This document shows positions 1-7,354 of a DNA stretch of 20,914 nucleotides, in pieces. Location of the stretch: assembly GCA_964591605.1 (NCBI GenBank), contig CAZQEN010000102.1, positions 1-20,914 of the forward strand, read 5' to 3'. A program made the position numbers and the translations under genes. Source of the stretch: CAYLLT01 sp964591605 (lineage in GTDB: Bacteria; Planctomycetota; Phycisphaerae; UBA1845; PWPN01). Within the stretch, counting starts at the first letter, position 1. Each line of letters begins with the position of its first letter. The notes under the pieces were generated by a model. That model saw only the letters and a program-made list of their open reading frames with translations. It was not told where the DNA came from and made no database searches.

Positions 1-1
1 C

Positions 2-1213
2 GTCGGTCAGGCCGGCGGTCCCACTGCGGTCATCAATCAGTCGCTGTTCGGTATCATCCAGGAGGCCCAGCGGTACGGTCACATCCGCCAGTTGCTCGGT
101 GCGCGGCACGGCGTCCGCGGCATCATCAATGAGCAGTTTTACGATCTGAAGCGACAGCCCACGAACATGCTCGAGCTCGTCGCCCAGACTCCGGCGGCCG
201 CCCTCGGGGCCACGCGCGACAAGCCGGATTACGACTACTGCGAGCGCATCTTCAAGATCTTCACCAGGCACGATGTGCGCTACTTCTTCTACATCGGCGG
301 CAACGACTCGGCGGAGACGGCCAACATCATCAACCGGCTGTCGAACGACGCCAAGTACGAGCTGCGGGTCGTACACGTCCCCAAGACGATCGATAACGAC
401 CTGCTGGTGACCGATCACTGCCCGGGTTACGGAAGCGCGGCCAAGTTCGTCGCCTCCGCCTTCATCGGAGACGATCTGGACAACCGGGCCCTGCCGGGGG
501 TGAAGATCAACATTCTGATGGGGCGGAACGCGGGTTTCCTCACGGCCGCCTCAGTGCTGGCCCGCCAGCGCGAGGACGACGGGCCGCACCTGGTGTACCT
601 GCCGGAGCGGCCGTTCGATGTCGACCAGTTCGTGCACGACGTGCGCGAAGTGTACGACCGCATCGGCCGGTGCCTGGTGGCGATCTCCGAGGGCATCGCC
701 GACAAGGATGGGGCGATCTGGGCCGAGAAGGTGTCGGTGCTGCACCAGTCGAATCTGGAGCGCGACGCGTTCGGCAACGTGCAGCTCTCGGCCGGGGCCG
801 GCTCGCTGGCCGACTATCTGGCCGGCTCGCTGCGCAACAAGTGCAAGGAAATTCGCCGGGTGCGGGCCGATACCTATGGCTATCTGCAGCGCAGCTTCGC
901 CGGTTACGCCAGCGAAGTTGATGCATGGGAGGCGCGGCTCGTCGGGCAGATGGCGGTGAACTACTCGCTCGATGCCGACCAGAACGGGAGCGTCGCCCTG
1001 GTGCGCCTGCCGAGTACGACGTACACGGTGGGAACGCGGCTCGTACCGCTCACCGCCGTGGCGCCGGAGAAGCCGCCCAAGACCAAGGTTCTCCCCAACG
1101 AGTACATCAACGAGGCGGGCAACAACGTGCTCAACAGCTTCCGCGAATATGCCGGCCCCCTGGTCGGCGACCTGCCCCGCGTGGGCTGGTTCGAGCAGAT
1201 CGCCCAGTTATAG
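2..1213 (+). CDS. pfp: 6-phosphofructokinase, probably pyrophosphate-dependent (5' end outside window)
   Basis: Phosphorylates fructose 6-phosphate to fructose 1,6-bisphosphate in cytosolic glycolysis. The frame is open from the first bases, and its first visible residues (VGQAGGPTAVINQSLFG) are the conserved phosphofructokinase start, so only a few N-terminal residues are missing; 403 residues are present. Counting from the first visible residue, GGNDS lies at 99-103 and PKTIDND at 127-133, followed by a substrate-binding MGRNAG motif. Family knowledge: ATP enzymes carry Gly in GGDGS and Gly in PGTIDND, whereas PPi enzymes carry Asp and Lys at those places. Both are seen here (the D of GGND and the K of PKT), so PPi is the likely phosphoryl donor. 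The N where most members have the first Asp of GGD is a minor variant. It ends at TAG; no partner gene is linked downstream. Confidence 0.93.
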   Translation, partial: VGQAGGPTAVINQSLFGIIQEAQRYGHIRQLLGARHGVRGIINEQFYDLKRQPTNMLELVAQTPAAALGATRDKPDYDYCERIFKIFTRHDVRYFFYIGGNDSAETANIINRLSNDAKYELRVVHVPKTIDNDLLVTDHCPGYGSAAKFVASAFIGDDLDNRALPGVKINILMGRNAGFLTAASVLARQREDDGPHLVYLPERPFDVDQFVHDVREVYDRIGRCLVAISEGIADKDGAIWAEKVSVLHQSNLERDAFGNVQLSAGAGSLADYLAGSLRNKCKEIRRVRADTYGYLQRSFAGYASEVDAWEARLVGQMAVNYSLDADQNGSVALVRLPSTTYTVGTRLVPLTAVAPEKPPKTKVLPNEYINEAGNNVLNSFREYAGPLVGDLPRVGWFEQIAQL

Positions 1214-1383
1214 GGTTGGGCATCGACGCCCGCCGACCTGAACCGCGCACGGTCCGCCTCTCGAGGATGAAGGGGTCGATCAAGTATCTCGGGCGTGCAT
1301 GAGCAGGTCCCGTCTGTTCGCCGCGGCGAATCTCGCCTTCGGCGGTCGGGATGGGCCCTCGGCTGGGCGAGACCCTCCCCTCT

Positions 1384-1423
1384 GGCGGGTCCGGCGCGGT
1401 CCCGGCGCGCCGGGAGACCTGCC
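1384..1423 (+). other. Strong GC-rich hairpin in the pfp-tetR intergenic region
   Basis: In the 302-bp gap between pfp and the regulator, arm 1384-1398 (GGCGGGTC then CGGCGCG) pairs with 1406-1412 (CGCGCCG) and 1416-1423 (GACCTGCC). This gives 15 base pairs, one of them G-T, with a 7-nt loop and a 3-nt bulge. No T-run follows directly, so it is not a classical terminator by itself; it could stabilise the 3' end of the pfp transcript. The rest of 1214-1383 shows nothing recognisable. Confidence 0.45.
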
Positions 1424-1443
1424 GACCCGCTCCCGGAGGAATT

Positions 1444-1466
1444 GACCGTCCCGGTCCAGTTTTTTT
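1444..1466 (+). terminator. Possible intrinsic terminator before the tetR promoter
   Basis: GACCG (1444-1448) and CGGTC (1452-1456) form a 5-bp stem with a 3-nt loop, followed after CAG by seven T residues (1460-1466). It lies about 230 bp after the pfp stop and just ahead of the tetR -35 box, where it would shield the regulator from read-through. The stem is short, so the call is tentative. Confidence 0.35.
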
Positions 1467-1477
1467 CCAGATTCCGC

Positions 1478-1505
1478 TTGACTTTTGCCTACCATCTAGT
1501 AGGTT
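1478..1505 (+). promoter_or_regulatory. tetR promoter with operator-like palindrome in its spacer
   Basis: TTGACT (1478-1483) resembles a -35 box and TAGGTT (1500-1505) is a weak -10 box 16 bp downstream. Between and overlapping them lies CCTACCATCTAGTAGG (1488-1503), whose outer CCTAC/GTAGG arms are perfectly complementary (12 of 16 positions symmetric). The size and position suit a TetR dimer blocking RNA polymerase. A related sequence lies at 2142-2157. That the neighbouring regulator binds here is inference. Confidence 0.5.
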
Positions 1506-1515
1506 TATAGGCATC

Positions 1516-2109
1516 ATGGAGACGGACACGAGAAGGCGGATCCTCGACGCGGCGCAGGAGCTGATCCAGCGGGTGGGCGCCAACGGGATGAGCTACCAGC
1601 ACATCAGCGAGGCGGTGGGCATCCGTAAGGCCAGCATCCATCACCACTTCCCGACGAAGGAAGACCTCATCGAAGCCCTGCTCGACCGCTACAACCGCGA
1701 GTTTCTGGGCCGCCTGGACCGGATTCTGGCCGCGTCGCAGCCGGCGCCCTGGAAGCTGGCGCGCTACATGGGGCTCTTTGAGGCCACCCTGAAGGAAGGC
1801 GCCCACGAAAAGGCCTGCCTGTGCGGCATGCTGGGGGCCGAACTCGCGACGCTGGGCAGCGCGTCGGTGGTCCGCATCCGGACCTTCTATGAAGAGAACG
1901 AACGCCGCCTCCGGGCCATCCTCGAGCAGGGTCTGGCGGAGAAATCGCTGCGCTTCCCCGGAGAAACGGCGCCGACGGCCGCCATTCTGTTCGCCCTGCT
2001 CGAAGGGGCGGTGTTGATCGCCCGGGCCCACGAGGGTCTGCGGCGCTTCCGGGCCATGAGCCAGCAGATGCTGCGCCTGCTCGGCGCACCCGAGGAGGCG
2101 AGTTCATGA
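1516..2109 (+). CDS. TetR/AcrR-family transcriptional regulator (NemR/AcuR-like)
   Basis: A 197-residue DNA-binding repressor of usual TetR length. Residues about 5-52 form the N-terminal helix-turn-helix domain (TRRRILDAAQELI, then GIRKASIHHHFPTKEDLI). The helical C-terminal ligand domain contains C101 and C103 in KACLCGMLGAEL, the region where the E. coli NemR electrophile sensor has its reactive cysteine. The frame stays open upstream to 1351, but ATG 1516 gives a normal TetR N-terminus and lies just behind a promoter-operator, so it is preferred; its SD is weak (TAGG). Sixty bases downstream begins the oxidoreductase gene, which it probably controls. Ligand unknown; an electrophile or redox signal is an inference from the cysteines and from the oxidoreductase neighbour. 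Confidence 0.9.
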   Translation: METDTRRRILDAAQELIQRVGANGMSYQHISEAVGIRKASIHHHFPTKEDLIEALLDRYNREFLGRLDRILAASQPAPWKLARYMGLFEATLKEGAHEKACLCGMLGAELATLGSASVVRIRTFYEENERRLRAILEQGLAEKSLRFPGETAPTAAILFALLEGAVLIARAHEGLRRFRAMSQQMLRLLGAPEEASS

Positions 2110-2141
2110 GAGGTCAGGAGCCGTTTTTTTTGTCCCGTTTG

Positions 2142-2157
2142 TCTACCTACTGAAAGG
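2142..2157 (+). promoter_or_regulatory. Second operator-like site ahead of the oxidoreductase gene
   Basis: TCTACCTACTGAAAGG matches the palindrome at 1488-1503 at 11 of 16 positions, including CTACC at the left and AGG at the right edge. It overlaps the strong SD of the next gene (AAAGGGAGGT, 2153-2162; ATG at 2170). A TACCT/AGGTA inverted pair (2144-2148, 2159-2163) frames the same spot. Binding by the upstream TetR protein is inferred. Confidence 0.35.
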
Positions 2158-2169
2158 GAGGTACCACCC

Positions 2170-2838
2170 ATGTCCACGTCACGGACCATCGGAATCCTGG
2201 GCACCGGCCGGATGGGCACGCGCCTGGCAGCCCTGTTTGCCTCGGCCGGGCACCGCGTGCTGCTGGGTTCCCGCGAGCCGGCACGGGCCCGGGCCGCGGT
2301 CGGCCAGCTCGGCAGCCACGCCGTTGTCCCCGCGACCTACGAGCAGGCCGCCGGGGCGGAATTCGTGCTGCCGGCCATCTTCCTGCGGGACGGGCTCTTC
2401 GATCTGCTCGAGCCCCTGCGCGGCCGCCTGGCCGGGCGCATCTGGATCGATATCACCAATCCGTTCAACGCCGACTACAGCGACTTCATCCTGCCCTGGG
2501 ACACCAGCGGGGCCGAGCAGGTGCAGTTGCGTTTCCCCGACAGCCGTGTGGTTGGCGCATTCAAAAACGTCTGGTGGGGGGTGTTCGACGAGCCCTGCTT
2601 CGACGGGCTGACCAGCGACGTGTACGTGGTGAGCGACCATGCGACGGCCAAACGCGAGTTCCTCGACCTTGTGCGGGGGACGCCGTTCCGGTATCTGGAC
2701 GCTGGCCCGCTCAGGAACGCCCGCACCATCGAACGGATGACCCTGCTTTCCGGGGAGCTCGGGCGGCACTATGACTATTTCCCCCGGATGAACTACCGGC
2801 TGCTGGGCCGCAGCGCAGGCGCGATGTTCGCGGCCTGA
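2170..2838 (+). CDS. NADP-binding oxidoreductase, F420-reductase-like family
   Basis: A 222-residue single-domain Rossmann protein of the predicted dinucleotide-binding family (COG2085), related to NADPH:F420 oxidoreductase. The nucleotide-binding glycines are G11, G13 and G16 in GILGTGRMGTRLA. After strand 2 comes GSREP with S34 and R35; in the archaeal F420-dependent enzyme the matching Ser-Arg pair holds the 2'-phosphate of NADP, so NADP(H) is the likely cofactor. WIDITNPFNADY and VGAFKNVWWGVF are further family blocks. The ATG has a strong SD (GGGAGG) at good spacing. No F420 biosynthesis gene is visible, and many family members are not true F420 enzymes, so the second substrate is unknown. 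It lies between the TetR gene and rarD in a likely operon. Confidence 0.85.
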   Translation: MSTSRTIGILGTGRMGTRLAALFASAGHRVLLGSREPARARAAVGQLGSHAVVPATYEQAAGAEFVLPAIFLRDGLFDLLEPLRGRLAGRIWIDITNPFNADYSDFILPWDTSGAEQVQLRFPDSRVVGAFKNVWWGVFDEPCFDGLTSDVYVVSDHATAKREFLDLVRGTPFRYLDAGPLRNARTIERMTLLSGELGRHYDYFPRMNYRLLGRSAGAMFAA

Positions 2839-2862
2839 CGTGTGTTCTGAGGAATTCGATCC

Positions 2863-3840
2863 GTGCCCGAGGAAATCACTCACTCTCGTGAAGGCCGGCG
2901 GCGATCCCACAGCAAGCGGACCGGCGTTCTCTGCGGGATCGCCGCCTTCACCGCCTGGGGACTGTTCCCCATCTATTTCAAGGCGGTCAAAACGGTGCCG
3001 CCGCTCGAAGTCCTTGCCCATCGAGCGTTCTGGTCGGCGATCTTTCTGCTCGGACTGGTCTGGCTGCGTGCCGACCTGCCGGAATTGCGACGGATCCTGC
3101 GCGAGCGGCGGCTGGTCCTGGCTCTGTCCGCATCGACGCTGCTGCTCGCGGCCAACTGGCTGCTCTTCATCTGGGCGGTGGCCAACGGGTACGTCCTGCA
3201 GGCGAGCCTGGGCTACTTTCTCAACCCGCTGATGAACGTGCTGCTCGGGGTCGTGTTCCTGCGGGAACGGCTCCGGCCGTGGCAGAAGGCGGGGATTGCG
3301 GTCACCGCGTCGGGTGTGGTGTTCCAGGCGCTGCGGTGCGGGGGCTGGCCGTGGATCGCCCTGAGCCTGGCCACCACTTTTTCACTCTACGGGCTCGTCC
3401 GCAAGGTCGTCCGCACCGAGGCGATCGTCGGATTGACCGTCGAGACGGTGCTGATGGCGCCGCTGGGTCTGGCGTACCTGATCTGGCTGCAGGCGGTCGG
3501 GGCGGCCTCGTTTGTGGCCGGCAATCTGCACATCGACGTGCTGCTGGTGGCCGTCGGGGTGATGACGGCCGTCCCGCTGATCCTGTTTGTCACCGCGACG
3601 CGGCTGCTGCGCTACTCGACGGTCGGCGTGATCCAGTACATCGGCCCCACCGGCCAGTTCCTGCTGGCCGTGCTCGCGTATCACGAGCCGTTCACGCTGC
3701 AGCATCTGATCAGCTTCGTGCTGGTCTGGAGCGGGATCGCGGTTTATCTACTGGAGACGCGGCGGGCGGTTTTGCTGCAGAAGCAGGCCGGGGAGGCGTT
3801 ATGGCCGGCTTCGATCACCACCACGACAGCCTCGCAGTGA
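2863..3840 (+). CDS. rarD: RarD-type EamA/DMT family transporter
   Basis: A 325-residue integral inner-membrane protein with about ten predicted hydrophobic helices. The first helix region, LCGIAAFTAWGLFPIYFKAVK, followed by PPLEVLAHRAFWSAIFLLGL, is the signature of RarD (chloramphenicol-sensitive protein) of the drug/metabolite transporter superfamily. RarD substrates are not firmly established. The start is GTG 2863, with GAGGA at 2849-2853; this gives an N-terminal extension of about 20 residues (basic and Ser-rich) compared with the usual ~300-residue RarD. It begins 24 bases after the oxidoreductase stop and is probably co-transcribed with it, so the TetR protein may control export or uptake of the compound that the oxidoreductase handles. 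Confidence 0.9.
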   Translation: MPEEITHSREGRRRSHSKRTGVLCGIAAFTAWGLFPIYFKAVKTVPPLEVLAHRAFWSAIFLLGLVWLRADLPELRRILRERRLVLALSASTLLLAANWLLFIWAVANGYVLQASLGYFLNPLMNVLLGVVFLRERLRPWQKAGIAVTASGVVFQALRCGGWPWIALSLATTFSLYGLVRKVVRTEAIVGLTVETVLMAPLGLAYLIWLQAVGAASFVAGNLHIDVLLVAVGVMTAVPLILFVTATRLLRYSTVGVIQYIGPTGQFLLAVLAYHEPFTLQHLISFVLVWSGIAVYLLETRRAVLLQKQAGEALWPASITTTTASQ

Positions 3841-3953
3841 TGGATCACCCGACGGGTGTGCGGGCGGAGAGTCGGAGGCTTCGCGGGTCTGCCCGCATGG
3901 CCATCATCGCGACCCTGCCCTTCGCTGCGCGAAGAGTGGGCCACCCGACGGGT
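3841..3953. repeat. Structured intergenic element bounded by two CACCCGACGGGT copies
   Basis: CACCCGACGGGT occurs at 3846-3857 and again at 3942-3953; each is almost a palindrome (ACCCG-A-CGGGT), so the pair are both direct and inverted repeats. Inside are two more stems: TGCGGGC (3859-3865) with GCCCGCA (3891-3897), and CTTCGC (3920-3925) with GCGAAG (3929-3934) over a 3-nt loop. The element begins directly after the rarD stop and ends within the hairpin ahead of the GH78 gene. It looks like a small dispersed repeat, but only this copy is in the window. Confidence 0.45.
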
Positions 3954-3990
3954 CCTCGGTTAACATGCTGGCGGTTCTAGCACCGAGGAC
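3952..3990 (+). promoter_or_regulatory. Inverted repeat covering the GH78 ribosome binding site
   Basis: GTCCTCGGT (3952-3960) and ACCGAGGAC (3982-3990) are a perfect 9-bp inverted repeat with a 21-nt loop. The right arm contains the whole SD sequence GAGGA (3985-3989), six bases before the ATG at 3996. In mRNA the stem would hide the ribosome binding site. The geometry is seen directly; translational control is inferred. Confidence 0.5.
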
Positions 3991-3995
3991 ACATC

Positions 3996-6900
3996 ATGCT
4001 GATTCTGCTTCCTGCGATCGTTACTCTGGCCGCGGCTGCCGCGCCCGACAGCGTCACCGTCACGCGCCTGCAATGCGAATACCTCACGAACCCGCTGGGA
4101 ATCGATGCCCGGCGCCCGCGGTTGAGCTGGGTGCTCGAGTCGCCGCGGCGCGGGGCGCGGCAGACGGCGTATCAGATCGAGGCGAGTACCCGCGAAGGCG
4201 GCGAGCCCGACCTCTGGGACTCCGGCAAAGTCGCTTCGTCGCAATCCGTACACGTGGTGTACGCCGGCAAGCCGCTCCAGTCCAGCCAGCGGGCACACTG
4301 GCGCGTGCGCGTCTGGGACGAGAAGGACCAGCCCAGCCCGTGGAGCGAGCGTGCGTGGTGGGAGATGGGGCTGCTCGATGCCTCCGACTGGAAGGCCCAA
4401 TGGATCAGCTCGGAGCCGCAGCGGCAGGTGAACCCGGCCGTTCGTGAAGCGACGTGGATCTGGCGGGCCGAGGGCGACCCGAAAGTGACCGTCCCGGACG
4501 GCGAGCGCTACTTTCGTCGCGGTTTCGAGCTGTCGCGAGACGTCGCCGTGAAGGAAGCCCGCCTGCTCATCACAGCCGACGACGAGTTCGACGCGATCGT
4601 CAACGGAAAACCGGTCGGAAGCGGCAAATGGCCGACGCTCAGCGAATTTGACTTGACCGGCAAGCTCGAAGGCGGCCCCAACGCCGTGGCCGTCATGGCC
4701 CGCAACCTGGGCGGCTCGGCCGGACTGATTGCGAAGCTGACGATCAAGCTCGCCGATGGCGAAACGCAGGAGTACATGTCTGACAAATCGTGGAAGGTGC
4801 TCGAAAAGGCCGAACCCGGCTGGCCGTCGCGCCGGTTCGACGACGCAAAGTGGCCCGTCGCGGCCGAAGTCACAAAGTTCGGCGGCGCGCCCTGGGGCCA
4901 GCTTGACCAGCAGCCGGAGGTGAAGCCGGCCCCGCATCTGCGTAAGGAGTTCAATCTCGACAAGCCCGTCCGCGAGGCGAGGATCTATGTCTGCGGATTG
5001 GGCTATTACGAATTACACCTCAATGAGGGAGCCGTCGAGGACTACCGGCACGTCTCGCGCCTGCAACCAGGCTATACGCGCTATGACCGTCGCGTACTCT
5101 ACAACACGTACGACGTGAAACGGCAACTCGAACGGGGCCTGAATGCGATCGGCGTCGTCCTGGGAAACGGCTGGTATAACCTTCACCCCAAGGCGGTCTG
5201 GAACTTCGACAAGGCGCCGTGGCGAAGCGATCCGGTGTTAAGAGTTCAGCTTGATATCACCTTCGAGGATGGATCGCGACGGCAAGTGGTGAGCGATGAG
5301 AGCTGGAAATGGTGTGCCGGCCCGATCCTTTCGGACGGACTCTTTGTCGGCGAAGTCTATGACGCACGCAAGGAGCTGCCGGGCTGGAACAGGCCGGGCT
5401 ACAACGACACTGCGTGGTCGTCGGTCTTCGTTCGGACCGGCCCGGCCGGCAGACTGGTTGCACAGGCGATGCCGCCGATCCGGGACACGGGGCTCATCGG
5501 GGTGATGCCGGTCGATGGTGTGGAAACAGGTCCAGACACTCTGAGGGACGCCGTCCGAGTGACTGAGCCGACAGCCGGGGTTTACGTATTCGACATGGGG
5601 CAGAACTTCGCCGGGGTAGCGCGGCTGAACGTTCGGGGAGCTGCAGGAACCACCATCACCCTGAAATATGGTGAGCGCCTCAACAAGGATGGCACCGTTG
5701 ATCAACGGGATATCAATGCGCACGCTCGTGAGGGCAGATTTCAGACGGACAGGTACATATTGAAAGGTGATCCGGCGGGGGAACACTGGGCGGCTCGCTT
5801 TGGGTACTACGGATTTCAGTATGTGGAGGTCAGCGGCCTTCCCCAGAAGCCGGATCAACTCACTCTACAGGGAATCGTGCGGCACACCGATTACGAACAC
5901 GTCGGACGCTTCGAGTGCTCCAACCCGCTGCTGAACGAGATCTACCGCTGCACGCTGTGGTCATACGGTGCGAACTATCACGGCATCCCCACCGACTGCC
6001 CGCACCGCGAGAAGAACGGCTGGACGGGCGACGCGCACCTGGCGGCCGAGCAGGCGATGTACAACTTCAACAATGTGGCCGCGTACGAGAAGTGGATGAA
6101 TGACTTCAAGGACGAGCAGCGCGAGAGCGGCGAGCTGCCGGGCATCGTGCCGACCAGCGGCTGGGGCTACAACTGGGGCAACGGGCCGGCGTGGGACAGC
6201 GCGTATCTGCTCATCCCCTGGTACCTCTACGAATACTACGGCGACGTGCGCGTGCTCGAAGAGCATTACGAGGGGATGAAGCGCTATGTCGATTACCTCA
6301 CGACGCGGGCGAAGGATCACATCGTCTCGATCGGCCTGGGCGACTGGGTGCCGGTCAAGGAACGCACACCGGTCGAGCACACGTCCACGGCCTACTACTA
6401 CGTGGATGCCATGATTGTCTCGAAGGCCGCCCGGCTGCTCGGCAAATCCGATGACGCGGACAGGTACGCCGCGCTGGCTGCGCAGATCCGCAAAGCATAC
6501 CGCGGGAAGCTGGCCGGCAAGGACGGCCTCTACACCGGCACGCAAACCGCGCTGAGCTGCGTGCTTTACCAGGGCCTCGCGACCGACGAAGAGCGGGGCA
6601 AGCTGGTCGATGCCCTCGTCGCGAACGTCCGGAGCAAGAACGACCACCTCGACTGCGGCATCCTGGGCACCAAGTACCTCCTGCACGCCCTGACCGACAA
6701 CGGACACGCCGATCTGGCCTACGCCGTCGCCTCGCAGAGCACGTACCCGAGCTGGGGGGCCTGGATCCGCGATCACGGCGCGACCACGCTGTGGGAGTCC
6801 TGGGACGGCGCGGGCTCGCGCATGCATATCATGCTGGGTGACGTGGTCGCGTGGTTCTACAAGGGACTTGGCGGGATCTATCCCGACCCGGACAGGCCGG

Positions 6901-7211
6901 GGTTCGAGCACTTCTTCGTCCGGCCGAACCCGGTGGGGGACCTCACGAACGCCGGAGCTGCGTTTCGATCGATCCGAGGGCTCATCGAGAGTCTCTGGGA
7001 ACGCAAAGGTAATCAATTCACGCTCGACCTGACCGTCCCCCCCAACACCACGGCCACGCTCTCGCTCCCCGCCCGGTCTTCCGCGGATGTGAAGGAAAAC
7101 GGCCAGCCGCCCGAAAAGGCCGAGGGTATCCAGTTCATCCGTCAAGAGAACGGTCGCTGCGTGTACGAGATTCAGTCGGGGCAGTATGGGTTTGAGAGCG
7201 TGATGAGATAA
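3996..7211 (+). CDS. Secreted alpha-L-rhamnosidase, GH78 family
   Basis: Releases terminal alpha-L-rhamnose from pectin-type polysaccharides or plant glycosides by inversion. 1071 residues, within the family range. A short signal peptide (MLILLPAIVTLAAAAA) is followed by a fibronectin-like N-terminal sandwich starting near VTRLQCEYLTNPLGID, then beta-sandwich domains to about residue 620, the (alpha/alpha)6 barrel, and a C-terminal beta domain (FFVRPNPVGDL onward). The catalytic block DCPHREKNGWTGD places D667, E672 and D679 at the same spacing as Asp567, Glu572 and Asp579 of Bacillus sp. GL1 RhaB; E934 in TTLWESWDG matches Glu841 there. An extra lectin-like segment (about 150-290, YFRRGFELSRDVAVKEARL) precedes the usual N-terminal domain. 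The ATG has GAGGA six bases upstream, inside a hairpin arm. It stands alone; the GH39-like and GH51 genes lie 7 kb away. Confidence 0.95.
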   Translation: MLILLPAIVTLAAAAAPDSVTVTRLQCEYLTNPLGIDARRPRLSWVLESPRRGARQTAYQIEASTREGGEPDLWDSGKVASSQSVHVVYAGKPLQSSQRAHWRVRVWDEKDQPSPWSERAWWEMGLLDASDWKAQWISSEPQRQVNPAVREATWIWRAEGDPKVTVPDGERYFRRGFELSRDVAVKEARLLITADDEFDAIVNGKPVGSGKWPTLSEFDLTGKLEGGPNAVAVMARNLGGSAGLIAKLTIKLADGETQEYMSDKSWKVLEKAEPGWPSRRFDDAKWPVAAEVTKFGGAPWGQLDQQPEVKPAPHLRKEFNLDKPVREARIYVCGLGYYELHLNEGAVEDYRHVSRLQPGYTRYDRRVLYNTYDVKRQLERGLNAIGVVLGNGWYNLHPKAVWNFDKAPWRSDPVLRVQLDITFEDGSRRQVVSDESWKWCAGPILSDGLFVGEVYDARKELPGWNRPGYNDTAWSSVFVRTGPAGRLVAQAMPPIRDTGLIGVMPVDGVETGPDTLRDAVRVTEPTAGVYVFDMGQNFAGVARLNVRGAAGTTITLKYGERLNKDGTVDQRDINAHAREGRFQTDRYILKGDPAGEHWAARFGYYGFQYVEVSGLPQKPDQLTLQGIVRHTDYEHVGRFECSNPLLNEIYRCTLWSYGANYHGIPTDCPHREKNGWTGDAHLAAEQAMYNFNNVAAYEKWMNDFKDEQRESGELPGIVPTSGWGYNWGNGPAWDSAYLLIPWYLYEYYGDVRVLEEHYEGMKRYVDYLTTRAKDHIVSIGLGDWVPVKERTPVEHTSTAYYYVDAMIVSKAARLLGKSDDADRYAALAAQIRKAYRGKLAGKDGLYTGTQTALSCVLYQGLATDEERGKLVDALVANVRSKNDHLDCGILGTKYLLHALTDNGHADLAYAVASQSTYPSWGAWIRDHGATTLWESWDGAGSRMHIMLGDVVAWFYKGLGGIYPDPDRPGFEHFFVRPNPVGDLTNAGAAFRSIRGLIESLWERKGNQFTLDLTVPPNTTATLSLPARSSADVKENGQPPEKAEGIQFIRQENGRCVYEIQSGQYGFESVMR

Positions 7212-7354
7212 CGCCGTCCATGGTGCCGGGTCAGGGGCGGCGGGGGGCGTGCGGAGGCGACGTGCGCGGGGGAGGTGGCGTTTCTTTCGCCCCTTCCGGG
7301 GCTCTGGTATCCATGCCATCGGCTTCCCACGGCTTACGCCGTGGGCTACCACCT
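7212..7354. other. Non-coding lead-in to the tandem array, with one hairpin
   Basis: No supported gene is seen between the GH78 stop and the VWA gene (7212-7977). This first part is G-rich, and then CCCACGGC (7326-7333) pairs perfectly with GCCGTGGG (7338-7345) over the 4-nt loop TTAC. The hairpin shares the GTGG core of the following array and may be its degenerate first unit. It could also act as a transcription brake after the rhamnosidase gene, though no T-run follows. Confidence 0.45.

Noticed and set aside
1351..1515. N-terminal extension of the TetR regulator
   Set aside because: The frame is open, but it spans the hairpin, the T-run and the promoter-operator, and ATG 1516 gives a standard TetR N-terminus.
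2121..2131. Terminator after tetR
   Set aside because: There is a run of eight T, but no stem of useful length precedes it, and the next gene is likely co-transcribed.
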